Positions 41,115 to 50,697 of a DNA stretch of 64,000 bases are shown in pieces. The notes under the pieces were generated by a model. It was not told the DNA's origin. It searched no databases and saw only the letters and a program-made list of their open reading frames with translations. This DNA is from Polaromonas sp. (GTDB lineage Bacteria > Pseudomonadota > Gammaproteobacteria > Burkholderiales > Burkholderiaceae_C). Every line of letters begins with the position of its first letter. Within the stretch, counting starts at the first letter, position 1. The translations under genes were made by a program, and so were the position numbers. The stretch lies in assembly GCA_025362315.1 (NCBI GenBank), contig JANYGP010000052.1, positions 40,123 to 104,122 on the forward strand, written 5' to 3'.

Positions 41115-42008
41115 ATGACACAGGCGTTGATCGGCGTCATGGGCGGCAGTGGCCTGTACCAGATGCAGGGGCTTGAAGAGATGCAAGAGCACATCATGGA
41201 CACGCCATTTGGCGCGCCGTCTGATGCGTTGGTCACCGGCAAACTGCACGGCGCAAGCGTGGCTTTCTTGGCGCGTCATGCACGCGGGCACCGCTTGCTT
41301 CCATCTGAAGTGCCGTACCGCGCCAACATTTATGCCATGAAGCAGCTGGGTGTGCGCTGGCTGTTGTCAGTGTCAGCGGTTGGCTCATTGCGCGAACACA
41401 TCAAACCACTGGACATGGTGCTGCCCGACCAGTTCATTGACCTGACCAAGCGGCGGGACGCTACGTTTTTTGGTCAAGGTGCTGTGGCCCATGTGTCTTT
41501 GGCGCAGCCGGTTTGCAACGTGGTGGCAACTAGTTTGGCTGCTGCAGTTGAGTTAGTTTTAGACAAGGAAAATTTTCAGGATTTGCCTCGCCCCAGTCTT
41601 CATCAGCGCGGCACCTACGTCTGCATTGAAGGCCCGCAGTTTTCTTGTTCAGCTGAATCGCATTGGTACCGCGGCATGGGCGCCGATGTGATTGGCATGA
41701 CCAACATGCCAGAAGCCAAGCTGGCGCGTGAGGCGCAAATGGCCTACGCTACTTTGGCGATGGTGACAGACTTTGACTGCTGGCACCCTGTAGAGGCGCA
41801 TGTCACGGCCAACATGGCGCTGGCCAACCTGATGAAAAACGCTGCGCGCGCGCAACTCATTGTGGCGCACGCCATCAAGCTGCTGGCGCTTGAGACACAA
41901 GCCAGCGCGGCGCACACAGCATTGCAAAACGCGCTGGTCACGCAGCCAGGCGACATGTCCGCCGAAGTGCGGGCGCGGCTTGATGTGATTTTGCGTTCAG
42001 ACAATTGA
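41115..42008 (+). CDS. MTA/MTI phosphorylase-family nucleoside phosphorylase
   Basis: IGVMGGSGLYQMQG; FLARHARGHRLLPSEVPYRANIYAMKQLGVRW; CIEGPQFSCSAES; GMTNMPEAKLAREA. Confidence 0.93.
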   Translation: MTQALIGVMGGSGLYQMQGLEEMQEHIMDTPFGAPSDALVTGKLHGASVAFLARHARGHRLLPSEVPYRANIYAMKQLGVRWLLSVSAVGSLREHIKPLDMVLPDQFIDLTKRRDATFFGQGAVAHVSLAQPVCNVVATSLAAAVELVLDKENFQDLPRPSLHQRGTYVCIEGPQFSCSAESHWYRGMGADVIGMTNMPEAKLAREAQMAYATLAMVTDFDCWHPVEAHVTANMALANLMKNAARAQLIVAHAIKLLALETQASAAHTALQNALVTQPGDMSAEVRARLDVILRSDN

Positions 42009-42021
42009 TTGAAAGACACCG

Positions 42022-42984
42022 ATGCACGACACACTGCCCCTGCTGCAAAAAACCCATTTCCCGCCGCTGCGCCGCAAACCGCTTGACACGCTGCAGGTCA
42101 ACCTGGGCTACCTGTGCAACCAGAGCTGCCTGCACTGCCATGTCAATGCCGGCCCGCACCGTACAGAGATGATGGACGCGACCATGCTTGACTTGATTCC
42201 ACAAGTTTTGACTGCACGCGGCATCAAAACGCTGGACCTGACCGGCGGCGCACCCGAGTTGCACACCGGCTTTAAAGCTCTGGTGCAAGCGGCGCGCGCA
42301 CTTGGCGTGCGGGTGATCGACCGCTGCAATCTGACCGTGCTGTTTGAGCCCGGACAAGAAAACCTGGCGGAATTTTTAGCAGCGCAGCGCGTTGACGTGG
42401 TGGCTTCCATGCCCTGCTATTCAGCCGCCAATGTTGACAAGCAGCGCGGCGACGGTGTGTTTGACAAAAGCATTGCCGGTCTGCAAAAACTCAATGCGCT
42501 CGGCTACGGGCAACCTGGCTCAGGCCTGTCATTGAACCTGGTGTACAACCCGCAGGGTGCGGCCTTGCCGCCAGAGCAGCAGCAGCTGCAAGCCGACTAC
42601 AAGCGCGAGCTGCTCAAGCACTTCAGCGTTGTGTTCAACGACTTATTTGCACTGACCAACATGCCGATACAGCGCTTTGGCTCAACACTGGTGTCCAAGG
42701 GCACCTTTGACACGTACATGGACTTGCTGAAAAACAGTTTTCAGGCCAATAATCTGGACGGGGTGATGTGCCGCAATATGGTCAGCGTGGACTGGCAAGG
42801 CTGGCTATCTGACTGCGACTTCAACCAGCAACTGGGGTTGAACCTGGGCACCACCGGCCTGCGAAAGCATTTGCGTGATTTGCTGAAAACCGATTTTGAC
42901 AAGCAGAGCATTCGCGTGGCAGGGCACTGCTATGGTTGCACCGCCGGGCAAGGCAGCAGCTGCGGTGGCGCGCTGGAACACTGA
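42022..42984 (+). CDS. arsS: Arsenosugar biosynthesis radical SAM protein ArsS-like
   Basis: LQVNLGYLCNQSCLHCHVNAGPHRTEMM (CxxxCxxC), LDLTGGAPEL; C-terminal HCYGCTAGQGSSCGGAL. Confidence 0.93.
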   Translation: MHDTLPLLQKTHFPPLRRKPLDTLQVNLGYLCNQSCLHCHVNAGPHRTEMMDATMLDLIPQVLTARGIKTLDLTGGAPELHTGFKALVQAARALGVRVIDRCNLTVLFEPGQENLAEFLAAQRVDVVASMPCYSAANVDKQRGDGVFDKSIAGLQKLNALGYGQPGSGLSLNLVYNPQGAALPPEQQQLQADYKRELLKHFSVVFNDLFALTNMPIQRFGSTLVSKGTFDTYMDLLKNSFQANNLDGVMCRNMVSVDWQGWLSDCDFNQQLGLNLGTTGLRKHLRDLLKTDFDKQSIRVAGHCYGCTAGQGSSCGGALEH

Positions 42985-43003
42985 GGCGAATCCGTCTTTG
43001 AAC

Positions 43004-43711
43004 ATGCAGCAAAAAGAATGCGCGTTGACCATCATCCTACCGGTGCTCAATGAAGCTGCTGGCATCGCTGACGGCCTTGCTGCACTTGCACCATTGGTCA
43101 ACAACGGGGCCCAAATTATTGTTGTAGATGGCGGTAGTACAGACGCGACGATTGCAACGATTGCAATGGCGTTGGCAAGCCAGTCGCCTGCTTTCACGGT
43201 TGTTCAGTCGGGTCCGGGCCGTGCTTTGCAGATGAACACAGGAGCTGCCCATGCAGACGGCAAGGTGCTGCTTTTTTTGCATGCCGATACGGTGCTGCCT
43301 GCTGGTGCTGATGCCTTGGTTCAACAAGCGCTGGCCAGCGGCCTGCATGTGTGGGGCCGGTTTGATGTGTGCATTGCAGGCAAATCAGCCTGGCTTCCTG
43401 TCGTTGCAGCGCTGATGAATTTCCGTTCGCGCCTGACTGGCATTGCCACGGGTGACCAGGCCATCTTCATGACCCAAACTGCATTTGAAAGCATGAAGGG
43501 ATACACCGTGCAGCCACTGATGGAAGACATCGACATGTCGCGCCGTTTGCTGAAACTTTCAAAGCCCGCCTGCTTGGTGCAGAAGGCTGCGACATCCGGC
43601 AGGCGCTGGGACACACGCGGCGCATGGCCCACCATTGCGCTGATGTGGCGCCTGCGGTTTGCCTACTGGCGCGGCGTACCGGCTGAGCGTCTGGCGCAGC
43701 TGTATTGGTAG
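43004..43711 (+). CDS. Glycosyltransferase, TIGR04283-like
   Basis: LTIILPVLNEAAGIADGLAAL; VDGGSTDATI; FLHADTVLP; GDQAIFM; EDIDMSRRL. Confidence 0.9.
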   Translation: MQQKECALTIILPVLNEAAGIADGLAALAPLVNNGAQIIVVDGGSTDATIATIAMALASQSPAFTVVQSGPGRALQMNTGAAHADGKVLLFLHADTVLPAGADALVQQALASGLHVWGRFDVCIAGKSAWLPVVAALMNFRSRLTGIATGDQAIFMTQTAFESMKGYTVQPLMEDIDMSRRLLKLSKPACLVQKAATSGRRWDTRGAWPTIALMWRLRFAYWRGVPAERLAQLYW

Positions 43712-43718
43712 TTCTTCT

Positions 43719-44342
43719 ATGACCCGCATCGTGATTTTTGCCAAAGCGCCACAGCCCGGCAGCGTGAAAACAAGGTTGATACCCGCCCTAGGCGCTGGCG
43801 GTGCCGCAGCACTTGCACGCAGCCTGTTGGCGCTCACGGTGCAACGTGCGTTGGCAGCTGGTGTGGGCGAGGTTGAGCTGTGCATGAGCCCTGCTGCCAA
43901 TGACCCGGCCTGGCAAGGTGTGGCCATTGACAGTGCCGTGCAGCAAACCGCTCAAGGAAGTGGCGACCTGGGTGCGCGCATGGCACGCGCAGCCAAACGC
44001 GTGACCGAGCCAAACCATGGCGCTGACACAGCCTTTTTACTGATTGGCACAGACTGCCCGGCGTTGACCACCACACTGCTGCAGCAGGCAGCGCAGCAGC
44101 TTGAAACACACGATGCAGTGATGCTCCCGGCCCATGATGGCGGGTATGTGCTGCTGGGTTTGAAGTTGACCTGCCCCGAACTTTTTGAGCAGATGCCCTG
44201 GAGCACAGCTGTAGTTGCTGCCGAGACGTTGCGGCGAATGGCAGCACTCGAGCTGCGTGTATGGCTGGGGCCTACGCTGCATGACATTGACGAGCCTGCT
44301 GATCTGCAGCATCTACCTGATTTGATTTTTGACTCCTTTTAA
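43719..44342 (+). CDS. Glycosyltransferase, TIGR04282-like (DUF2064)
   Basis: MTRIVIFAKAPQPGSVKTRLIPALG; LIGTDCPALTTTLLQQA; HDGGYVLLGL; DIDEPADLQHL. Confidence 0.93.
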   Translation: MTRIVIFAKAPQPGSVKTRLIPALGAGGAAALARSLLALTVQRALAAGVGEVELCMSPAANDPAWQGVAIDSAVQQTAQGSGDLGARMARAAKRVTEPNHGADTAFLLIGTDCPALTTTLLQQAAQQLETHDAVMLPAHDGGYVLLGLKLTCPELFEQMPWSTAVVAAETLRRMAALELRVWLGPTLHDIDEPADLQHLPDLIFDSF

Positions 44343-44362
44343 CTCATCCAAGCGTAAAAACA

Positions 44363-45451
44363 ATGACAACACCTGATGCTGTGCTTGAAAGCCGTCCAGA
44401 CAATGCAAAAACCTATGGCGTCGTTGCCGACTACTATGGCCGCCAGCTGCAAGCCACCGCCGATTTAAAAACCAGCGCCTGCTGCGACACCAGCGCCATG
44501 CCGTCCTGGCTAAAGCCACTGCTGGCGCGCATTCACCCAGATGTGCTGTCGCGCTACTACGGTTGCGGACTGGTTTGCCCGCCGCTGCTTGACGGTTGCC
44601 GTGTGCTTGATCTGGGTTGCGGTTCTGGCCGCGATGTGTATGCGCTGGCGCAGATGGTGGGGCCAACGGGCGCTGTCGTGGGCATAGACATGACCGATGC
44701 GCAACTGGCCGTGGCGCGCCAGCATCAGGCGCATCATGCAGACCTGTTTGGTTACAGCAACGTGGCGTTTTTGCATGGCTACATTGAGCGCCTGGACGAG
44801 CTTGACCTGAAGCCAGGCAGTTTTGACGTTATTGTGTCCAACTGTGTGGTCAACCTTTCGCCCGACAAGGACGCGGTGTTGGCGGGCGTACAAAAGCTGC
44901 TCAAACCAGGCGGCGAGTTTTATTTTTCTGACGTGTATTCAGACCGGCGTGTACCAGCAGTGGTTAAAAACGACCCGGTGCTGTATGGCGAATGCCTGGG
45001 CGGCGCGCTGTACTGGAAAGATTTTGAACGGCTGGCGCATCGCCATGGCTTTGCCGACCCGCGCCAGGCAGATGACCGTCTGCTTGAAATCACTGACCCA
45101 GAGCTGGCCAGACGCGTTGGCAACCTGAAGTTTTATTCAGCAACGTATCGCCTTTTCAAACTGCCCGAGCTGGAGACGGCGTGCGAAGATTTTGGCCAGG
45201 CCGTCATCTACAAAGGCACCATTGCCGGGCATGGCAGCCGTTTTGTTTTGGATGCGCACCACAACATTCAAACTGGCAAAGTTTTCCCGGTGTGTGGCAA
45301 CACCTGGCACATGCTGCATGGCACCCGCTTTGCGCCGCACTTTGATTTCATCGGCAACTTTGACACGCACTATGGCATTTTTGAAGGCTGCGGTGTGAGC
45401 CTTCCTTTTGGTGTTGCGCCTGGCTCGGGCAATACACCGGCCTGCTGCTAG
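44363..45451 (+). CDS. arsM: Arsenite methyltransferase (ArsM-like)
   Basis: SACCDTSAM; SRYYGCGLVCPPLLDGCRVLDLGCGSGRDVYALAQMVG; SNCVVNLSPDKDAVL. Confidence 0.88.
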   Translation: MTTPDAVLESRPDNAKTYGVVADYYGRQLQATADLKTSACCDTSAMPSWLKPLLARIHPDVLSRYYGCGLVCPPLLDGCRVLDLGCGSGRDVYALAQMVGPTGAVVGIDMTDAQLAVARQHQAHHADLFGYSNVAFLHGYIERLDELDLKPGSFDVIVSNCVVNLSPDKDAVLAGVQKLLKPGGEFYFSDVYSDRRVPAVVKNDPVLYGECLGGALYWKDFERLAHRHGFADPRQADDRLLEITDPELARRVGNLKFYSATYRLFKLPELETACEDFGQAVIYKGTIAGHGSRFVLDAHHNIQTGKVFPVCGNTWHMLHGTRFAPHFDFIGNFDTHYGIFEGCGVSLPFGVAPGSGNTPACC

Positions 45452-45628
45452 CTGCACGCAGAAGATGCAACAGAATTATGTGCAAGGCACTCGTCATTGA
45501 CACGGAGACGGAAATCCAGCCTGAAGTCTGAAATAGTTGGCAGCGCCACCGCCGAGCTGGATACTTGTCTTCGCAGTCATGACATCTATTCAGCCGTCCA
45601 AAGCATCTGCAGATCTTGATGTTTTAAG

Positions 45629-45677
45629 GCTGTAGTCGACATAAATAAAGCGCAAGCAGCTATTAAAATAATAGCAT
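45629..45677 (-). repeat. Dispersed ~45-bp repeat, copy K
   Basis: ggctgtagtcgacataaataaagcgcaagcagctattaaaataatagca. Confidence 0.8.
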
Positions 45678-45900
45678 ATTGCTCAAATTTACATGAGTGC
45701 AGCAGTTTCTGCCGCTCGCCAGGATTTTTTTAATCTCGGTAGCGTCTGCTGGCTCGGTCACTTTTTAGTTCGTAACCAAAGCACCAGAACATACACAACA
45801 ATGCTGCAAGCTTTGTTTGACTCTCATGACAAACGACAAATCAGGTCGGCTCTGACAACAGCCAACCTGGAAAAAGCCACCAGGCGTCAAATCCGATTTT

Positions 45901-45947
45901 GCTATTGTTTTCAGAGCTGCTTACGCCCTGTTTATATGGACTATTGC
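45901..45947 (+). repeat. Dispersed ~45-bp repeat, copy L (degenerate)
   Basis: gctattgttttcagagctgcttacgccctgtttatatggactattgc. Confidence 0.6.
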
Positions 45948-45962
45948 TGAATTTGCCTTATT

Positions 45963-45990
45963 AAAAGCACCCGAAAGTGCTTTTTTATTT
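45963..45990 (-). terminator. Rho-independent terminator of 46003-46911
   Basis: aaaagcacccgaaagtgctttttt; minus-strand stem AAAGCAC/GTGCTTT with T-run. Confidence 0.7.
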
Positions 45991-46002
45991 ACGTCTGGCA
46001 GC

Positions 46003-46911
46003 TTATTTCTTGACAGGCGCTGTTGTTGCCGCTGGCGCCACTCTGCGGGCCGGGACACCGCCTGGTGCGGATGTCTGGCTGGGTGGCGCTGCACCGTCAA
46101 CTGCCAATTTGCCGCCACCGCCCAAGCCTTGGCCTTGCACGGTTTGCGGTTTGTAGGCGCGCAGTGCTTTGACCATCTGGTTGTATGAATCGGTGAACGC
46201 TGCGATCACAACTTTGCCTTGAGGCGTGTTGGTGTAGCCGCTCATGCCGCCGCCGCCGCCACCACCAAACAACACAGCGCCCACGCTGAAGTCTGTGTTG
46301 GCGCTGCTGCCCTGCGATGCTGACACCTGAACGCCAGAGCGGTTGTCAGTCAGCATCAGCATGGTCGATGCCTCGTTGGTGCGAATGCCGCCTGCAACAG
46401 CGCCCAAGATGCCCAAAGCACCACCAAAACCTGCCAGCCCGCCACCACCACCACGGGTGCCGCGCGCACTGACCAAGACCTCAGGCGTCATGCTGTAGTC
46501 AGCAGCAACCATTTGCCCGCCGCCCATGTTGCTTCCGGTGCGTCCCTGACCCGATGCAGCAATGGCGCGCTCGCGTTCCATGTTGGCAAACGCACGTCCG
46601 CGCTCGACGACGATGAAGCAGTTGCTTTGCTGGATCATCAGGCGCAGCACAGGCACGGTCGATCCCAGCTTGTATTCTGTCGTGAACAGGCGGTACCAGT
46701 CAGCGGACGTTTCCTCAACCAGCGCAACCGTGCCCAGCGGACTGGCGCATTTTTCAAGTGCCGTGTTGGCACCTTGTGCACCAGCACCCGCTGTTGAGCC
46801 AGTCACAACTGTGCTGGCTGCTTCAGACCCGATGGTGGGCACTGTGGCAACGCAGCCACCCAGCAGGCCGGTCAGACTGACAAAAGCGGTTGTTAGAAGC
46901 GGATATTTCAA
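46003..46911 (-). CDS. CsgG/HfaB-like outer-membrane lipoprotein
   Basis: Lipobox LLGGC; VERGRAFANMERERAIA; Gly-rich segments. Confidence 0.75.
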   Translation of the reverse strand: MKYPLLTTAFVSLTGLLGGCVATVPTIGSEAASTVVTGSTAGAGAQGANTALEKCASPLGTVALVEETSADWYRLFTTEYKLGSTVPVLRLMIQQSNCFIVVERGRAFANMERERAIAASGQGRTGSNMGGGQMVAADYSMTPEVLVSARGTRGGGGGLAGFGGALGILGAVAGGIRTNEASTMLMLTDNRSGVQVSASQGSSANTDFSVGAVLFGGGGGGGMSGYTNTPQGKVVIAAFTDSYNQMVKALRAYKPQTVQGQGLGGGGKLAVDGAAPPSQTSAPGGVPARRVAPAATTAPVKK

Positions 46912-47020
46912 GGGAATCTCCTGATGAGTAAAGATAGGGCGGGTAAATATTTCACGATATTAACGTGCTGATTATTTCATACCAAAATACACAAAACTAT
47001 CGCAATCTTGCACTTTTAAG

Positions 47021-47953
47021 CTACACATTGTTACCGCGCAGCCGATCGAGCAAACCACTCAGCGCCTCAAGCGAGCCAAACTGAATGGCAAGCTCGCCAC
47101 TCTGAACGGGTTTTCCGTTGCGCTTGACCTGCTTTTTGATCCGCACTTCTACTTCTGCCATCAGCAAATCGGCCAGCTCTTCTTCAATCCGGCGTGTATC
47201 GCGGGATTTTTCCTTGCCGGGTTTTTGCGGCTGCAGAGAAAACTCTGCACCCAGTTTTTTGACCAGACTCTCGGCTTCGCGCACCGACATTTTTTTGGCT
47301 GCGATCTGATTGGCGGCGGTGATCTGGCTTGCTTTTTCAAGTACCAGGAGCGCTCGCGCATGTCCCATGTCAATGTCGCCGGCCATCAGCATGGTTTGTA
47401 CCGGGTCGGCTAAATTGAGCAAGCGCAGCAAGTTGCTGGCGGCGCTGCGGGAGCGGCCTACAGCTTGTGCTGCCAGTTCGTGAGTGAGCCCAAACTCTTT
47501 GACCAGACGCTGCAAACCGTGGGCTTCTTCGAGTGGGTTCAAGTCTTCACGCTGGATATTTTCAATCAGCGACATCGCCGCAGCGGCCTCGTCTGGCACA
47601 TTGCGCACGAGCACCGGCACGCTGTCCAGCCCGGCGAGCCGAGCCGCCCTGAAGCGGCGCTCGCCGGCAATGATTTCATATTTGCCGTCATTGGGCCCGC
47701 TGCCCAAGCGCCGTACCAGAATTGGCTGCATGATGCCCTGCGCCTTGATGGACTCGGCCAGCTCATACAGTGCGCCCTCGTCCATGCGGGTGCGCGGCTG
47801 GTACTGGCCTGCCACCATGTCGCTCAGCCGCAGTGACGCTGGCAAGCCGGGGCTGGTCAGACTCGAATCAGCTGCCTCAAGAGATTCACTGACCTTGGGG
47901 CCCAGCAATGCTTCAAGTCCGCGGCCCAGGCCTTTTGGTTTTTTGGTGACCAT
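47021..47953 (-). CDS. parB: Chromosome partitioning protein ParB
   Basis: KKPKGLGRGLEALLG; YQPRTRMDEGALYELAESIKAQGIMQPILVR; IAGERRFRAARLAGL; HTH LTHELAAQAVGRSRSAASNLLRLLNL. Confidence 0.98.
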   Translation of the reverse strand: MVTKKPKGLGRGLEALLGPKVSESLEAADSSLTSPGLPASLRLSDMVAGQYQPRTRMDEGALYELAESIKAQGIMQPILVRRLGSGPNDGKYEIIAGERRFRAARLAGLDSVPVLVRNVPDEAAAAMSLIENIQREDLNPLEEAHGLQRLVKEFGLTHELAAQAVGRSRSAASNLLRLLNLADPVQTMLMAGDIDMGHARALLVLEKASQITAANQIAAKKMSVREAESLVKKLGAEFSLQPQKPGKEKSRDTRRIEEELADLLMAEVEVRIKKQVKRNGKPVQSGELAIQFGSLEALSGLLDRLRGNNV

Positions 47954-47982
47954 GACGGTTTCGTCTTTCTTGTTTAACTCAG

Positions 47983-49236
47983 TTATTCAGCGGTGTTGCC
48001 GCCCAAAGACCGCAGCACGCCGCGCCAGAGAGCGTCCCGCTCCTCTGAAGGCAGCGCGTCCTGTCTGCCGCTGGCGGCCTCCCAAACCGAGGTCATCACC
48101 ATCATGATGCCTGTTGCGGGCTGCACAAAAAGCGTCTGGCCGTGAATGCCCAACATGGCAAAAGTGCGTTCTTGCATGGGGAACAGCCAAAACTGGTAGC
48201 CGTAGCCAAAGTAGGGTGTGGCTTTGCGCGGCTTGAGCGCGTCGGGTTGCCGGGCCGGGTCAGTGGCGTCCAGCAAATAGTCGCGCGGCAAGACCTGCAT
48301 GTCACCGACCTTGCCGTCATTGGCCACCATCAGCCCAAGCCGGGCCCAGTCACGCAGACTGGCATTGAAGGCACCATATGCCTGCTCCTGGCCGTCTGTG
48401 CCAATGCGCCAGTACGCGTCGTGTTCAGCGCCGATGGGCTGCCAGAGCCAGTCACGGGTCAGATCGCCGATGTTTTTACCCGTGGCAGCGGTCAGGATGC
48501 GGCCCAACACATCGGTCTCTGCGCTGGCGTAAACAAATTTTTGGCCTGCTGGTGAATGCCTGTCGGTAATCGACCTCAGCACATCAACGGCAGAGCCCGC
48601 GCCGGCTACGCCCCCGCTGGCACGCGACAAACGGGCAATGTCGTCGCTGCCGTCGTAGCGCTCGGTAAAGGTTAAGCCCGAGCTCATGCGCAGCAACTGC
48701 CTGATGGTGGTGGCGCCGTAGGGGCTACCGGCCAAGGCCTTGGCATATTTGTCCGCCGGGTCGTCCAGTGACGCAATACTGCCGCGCTCCAATGCTGCGC
48801 CTACCAGCAAGGCGGTCACGCTCTTGGCCATAGAAAACGACAAAAACCGCGCGTCGTCTTTGCGGCCGTAACGGTAATGCTCGGCGACGATCTCGCCGTT
48901 TTTCAGCACCAGCAAACCCGTGGCGCGCTGGCGCTCCAGATATTCGGCCAACGTGTAATTGAGGTTGCGGTAGCGGTAACTGATGGCCTCGGGCTGGCTG
49001 GCCTTGGGCAATGGCTTGCTCTCGGCTGCGCGACTGATCAGACGAGTCCGAATCCCAGGGACAGTGTGCAGCGCCGACCAGGCACCGACACGGTTTGGGT
49101 TACCGTACCAGGTGTTGGCGTTGCCGACAGGGTAGTTTTGCGGCTTGCCCAAGCGCTCTTCGTCGGGCTCGGCCAAAGAAGGCAAGGCTGTAAAAGCCAT
49201 GGCCAAGAGCAGCGTGTTGATGAGTGGCTTGTTCAT
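47983..49236 (-). CDS. Serine hydrolase (beta-lactamase/penicillin-binding class C type)
   Basis: SFSMAKSVTALLVGAAL (SxxK), YASAETDVLGRIL (YxN-like), exported. Confidence 0.9.
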   Translation of the reverse strand: MNKPLINTLLLAMAFTALPSLAEPDEERLGKPQNYPVGNANTWYGNPNRVGAWSALHTVPGIRTRLISRAAESKPLPKASQPEAISYRYRNLNYTLAEYLERQRATGLLVLKNGEIVAEHYRYGRKDDARFLSFSMAKSVTALLVGAALERGSIASLDDPADKYAKALAGSPYGATTIRQLLRMSSGLTFTERYDGSDDIARLSRASGGVAGAGSAVDVLRSITDRHSPAGQKFVYASAETDVLGRILTAATGKNIGDLTRDWLWQPIGAEHDAYWRIGTDGQEQAYGAFNASLRDWARLGLMVANDGKVGDMQVLPRDYLLDATDPARQPDALKPRKATPYFGYGYQFWLFPMQERTFAMLGIHGQTLFVQPATGIMMVMTSVWEAASGRQDALPSEERDALWRGVLRSLGGNTAE

Positions 49237-49248
49237 TGCAATTCCGTT

Positions 49249-49782
49249 TCAAAAATGGTTGATCAGTCGCAAAAGCTCTGCATGCGCTTCGGGCCAATCA
49301 CCCAGCCCGCTGTCAGCGTTGATATGGCCGCGTGCGCCCATGTTGATGAGTGTTGCGCCCCAACTTGAGGCAAATCGCTTTACTTGGTCGATTGCGCAAA
49401 ACGGGTCGTCGCTAGACGCGTAGACAACGCTTTTAAACGGCAACGTTTGCATCGGAACCAACCAGCCAGGCAACATCTGGCCAATGTCTTCGCGCGCTGT
49501 ATCGGGCGGCGCTACCAGCAGCGCGGCCTTGACGAGATGCGCGTTTTTAGAATGCGCCGCCCAAGCCGCCACCGTCAGGCAACCCAGGCTGTGGGCGACC
49601 AGCACGGCGGGCTCGGTGCAGCTGAGCAGTACGTCTTCTAGCCGGGCAATCCAGTCACCGCGCAGCGGGCGCTGCCAGTCGTGCTGCTCAACCCGCACAT
49701 AACCATGCGTACGTTCCCAGTGGCTTTGCCAGTGCTTGGGGCCGCTGTTTTGCCAGCCTGGAAGAATCAGAACGCTATGCAT
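49249..49782 (-). CDS. RBBP9/YdeN-family alpha/beta hydrolase
   Basis: LILPGWQNSGPKHWQSHWE; LVAHSLGCLTVAAWA; ARGHINADSGLGDWPEA. Confidence 0.95.
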   Translation of the reverse strand: MHSVLILPGWQNSGPKHWQSHWERTHGYVRVEQHDWQRPLRGDWIARLEDVLLSCTEPAVLVAHSLGCLTVAAWAAHSKNAHLVKAALLVAPPDTAREDIGQMLPGWLVPMQTLPFKSVVYASSDDPFCAIDQVKRFASSWGATLINMGARGHINADSGLGDWPEAHAELLRLINHF

Positions 49783-49821
49783 TCAGGAGCTGCTTGCGCC
49801 CGTATTTATTAGGCTACAGGC
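49774..49821 (+). repeat. Dispersed ~45-bp repeat, copy M, containing start codon of hydrolase gene
   Basis: gctatgcattcaggagctgcttgcgcccgtatttattaggctacaggc; CAT at 49780-49782. Confidence 0.88.
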
Positions 49822-49875
49822 ATATTTAGTACTTAAAAGCTGCATGTTCGGGTAGTTTTACAGGTTTTATGGGCT

Positions 49876-50661
49876 TTACAGCGTTTTGATGCGCTGAACC
49901 ATTTCTTCAGCAAAAGCCACAAATGCCTGCGCGCCTTTGGACGACGGGTCAAACACCACGCCGGGCAAGCCATAGCTGGGCGCTTCAGCCAAGCGCACAT
50001 TGCGCGGAATCACTGTGTTAAAAACTTTGTCGCCAAAATGGTCCTTGAGCTGTTCGCTGACCTGTTGCTGCAGCGTGATGCGCGGGTCAAACATGACGCG
50101 CAACAGGCCAATGATGGCCAGGTCTTTGTTGAGGTTGGCATGCACCTGCTTGATGGTGTTGACCAGATCTGTCAAGCCTTCCAGTGCAAAGTATTCGCAC
50201 TGCATCGGCACGATCACGCCGTGGGCGCAGCACAGGCCGTTGAGCGTCAGCATGCTAAGCGATGGCGGACAATCAATCAGAATAAAGTCATATTGAGCAG
50301 CAACTTCGGCCAACGCCAGTTTGAGGCGCTTTTCGCGTCGCTCCACGTCGACCAGCTCCACCTCCGCCCCGGCCAACTCGCGGTTGGCTCCCAAAATGTC
50401 ATAGCTGCAGCCGCCGTCGATCAGCTTCTGGCTGGTGACTTTGGCCTCGGTAATCGTGGCGGATTCGAGAAGGACGTCGTACACCGTGTATTCAAGTTTG
50501 CGCTTGTCCACGCCCGAGCCCATGGTGGCATTGCCTTGCGGGTCCAGGTCAACCATCAACACGCGCTGGCCCACTTTGGCCAAACCAGCCGCAAGGTTGA
50601 CTGAGGTGGTGGTTTTGCCCACACCGCCTTTTTGATTGGCAATGCAAAATATTTTGGCCAT
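49876..50661 (-). CDS. parA: Chromosome partitioning ATPase ParA
   Basis: IANQKGGVGKTTTSVNLAAGLA deviant Walker A. Confidence 0.98.
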   Translation of the reverse strand: MAKIFCIANQKGGVGKTTTSVNLAAGLAKVGQRVLMVDLDPQGNATMGSGVDKRKLEYTVYDVLLESATITEAKVTSQKLIDGGCSYDILGANRELAGAEVELVDVERREKRLKLALAEVAAQYDFILIDCPPSLSMLTLNGLCCAHGVIVPMQCEYFALEGLTDLVNTIKQVHANLNKDLAIIGLLRVMFDPRITLQQQVSEQLKDHFGDKVFNTVIPRNVRLAEAPSYGLPGVVFDPSSKGAQAFVAFAEEMVQRIKTL

Positions 50662-50697
50662 CTTGTTATTTTTATTGTTATTGTTGAGTGAAAGACG

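Noticed and set aside
45693-45950. 85-aa ORF between arsM and the CsgG-like gene
   Set aside because: No motif and it overlaps repeat copy L; more likely noncoding.
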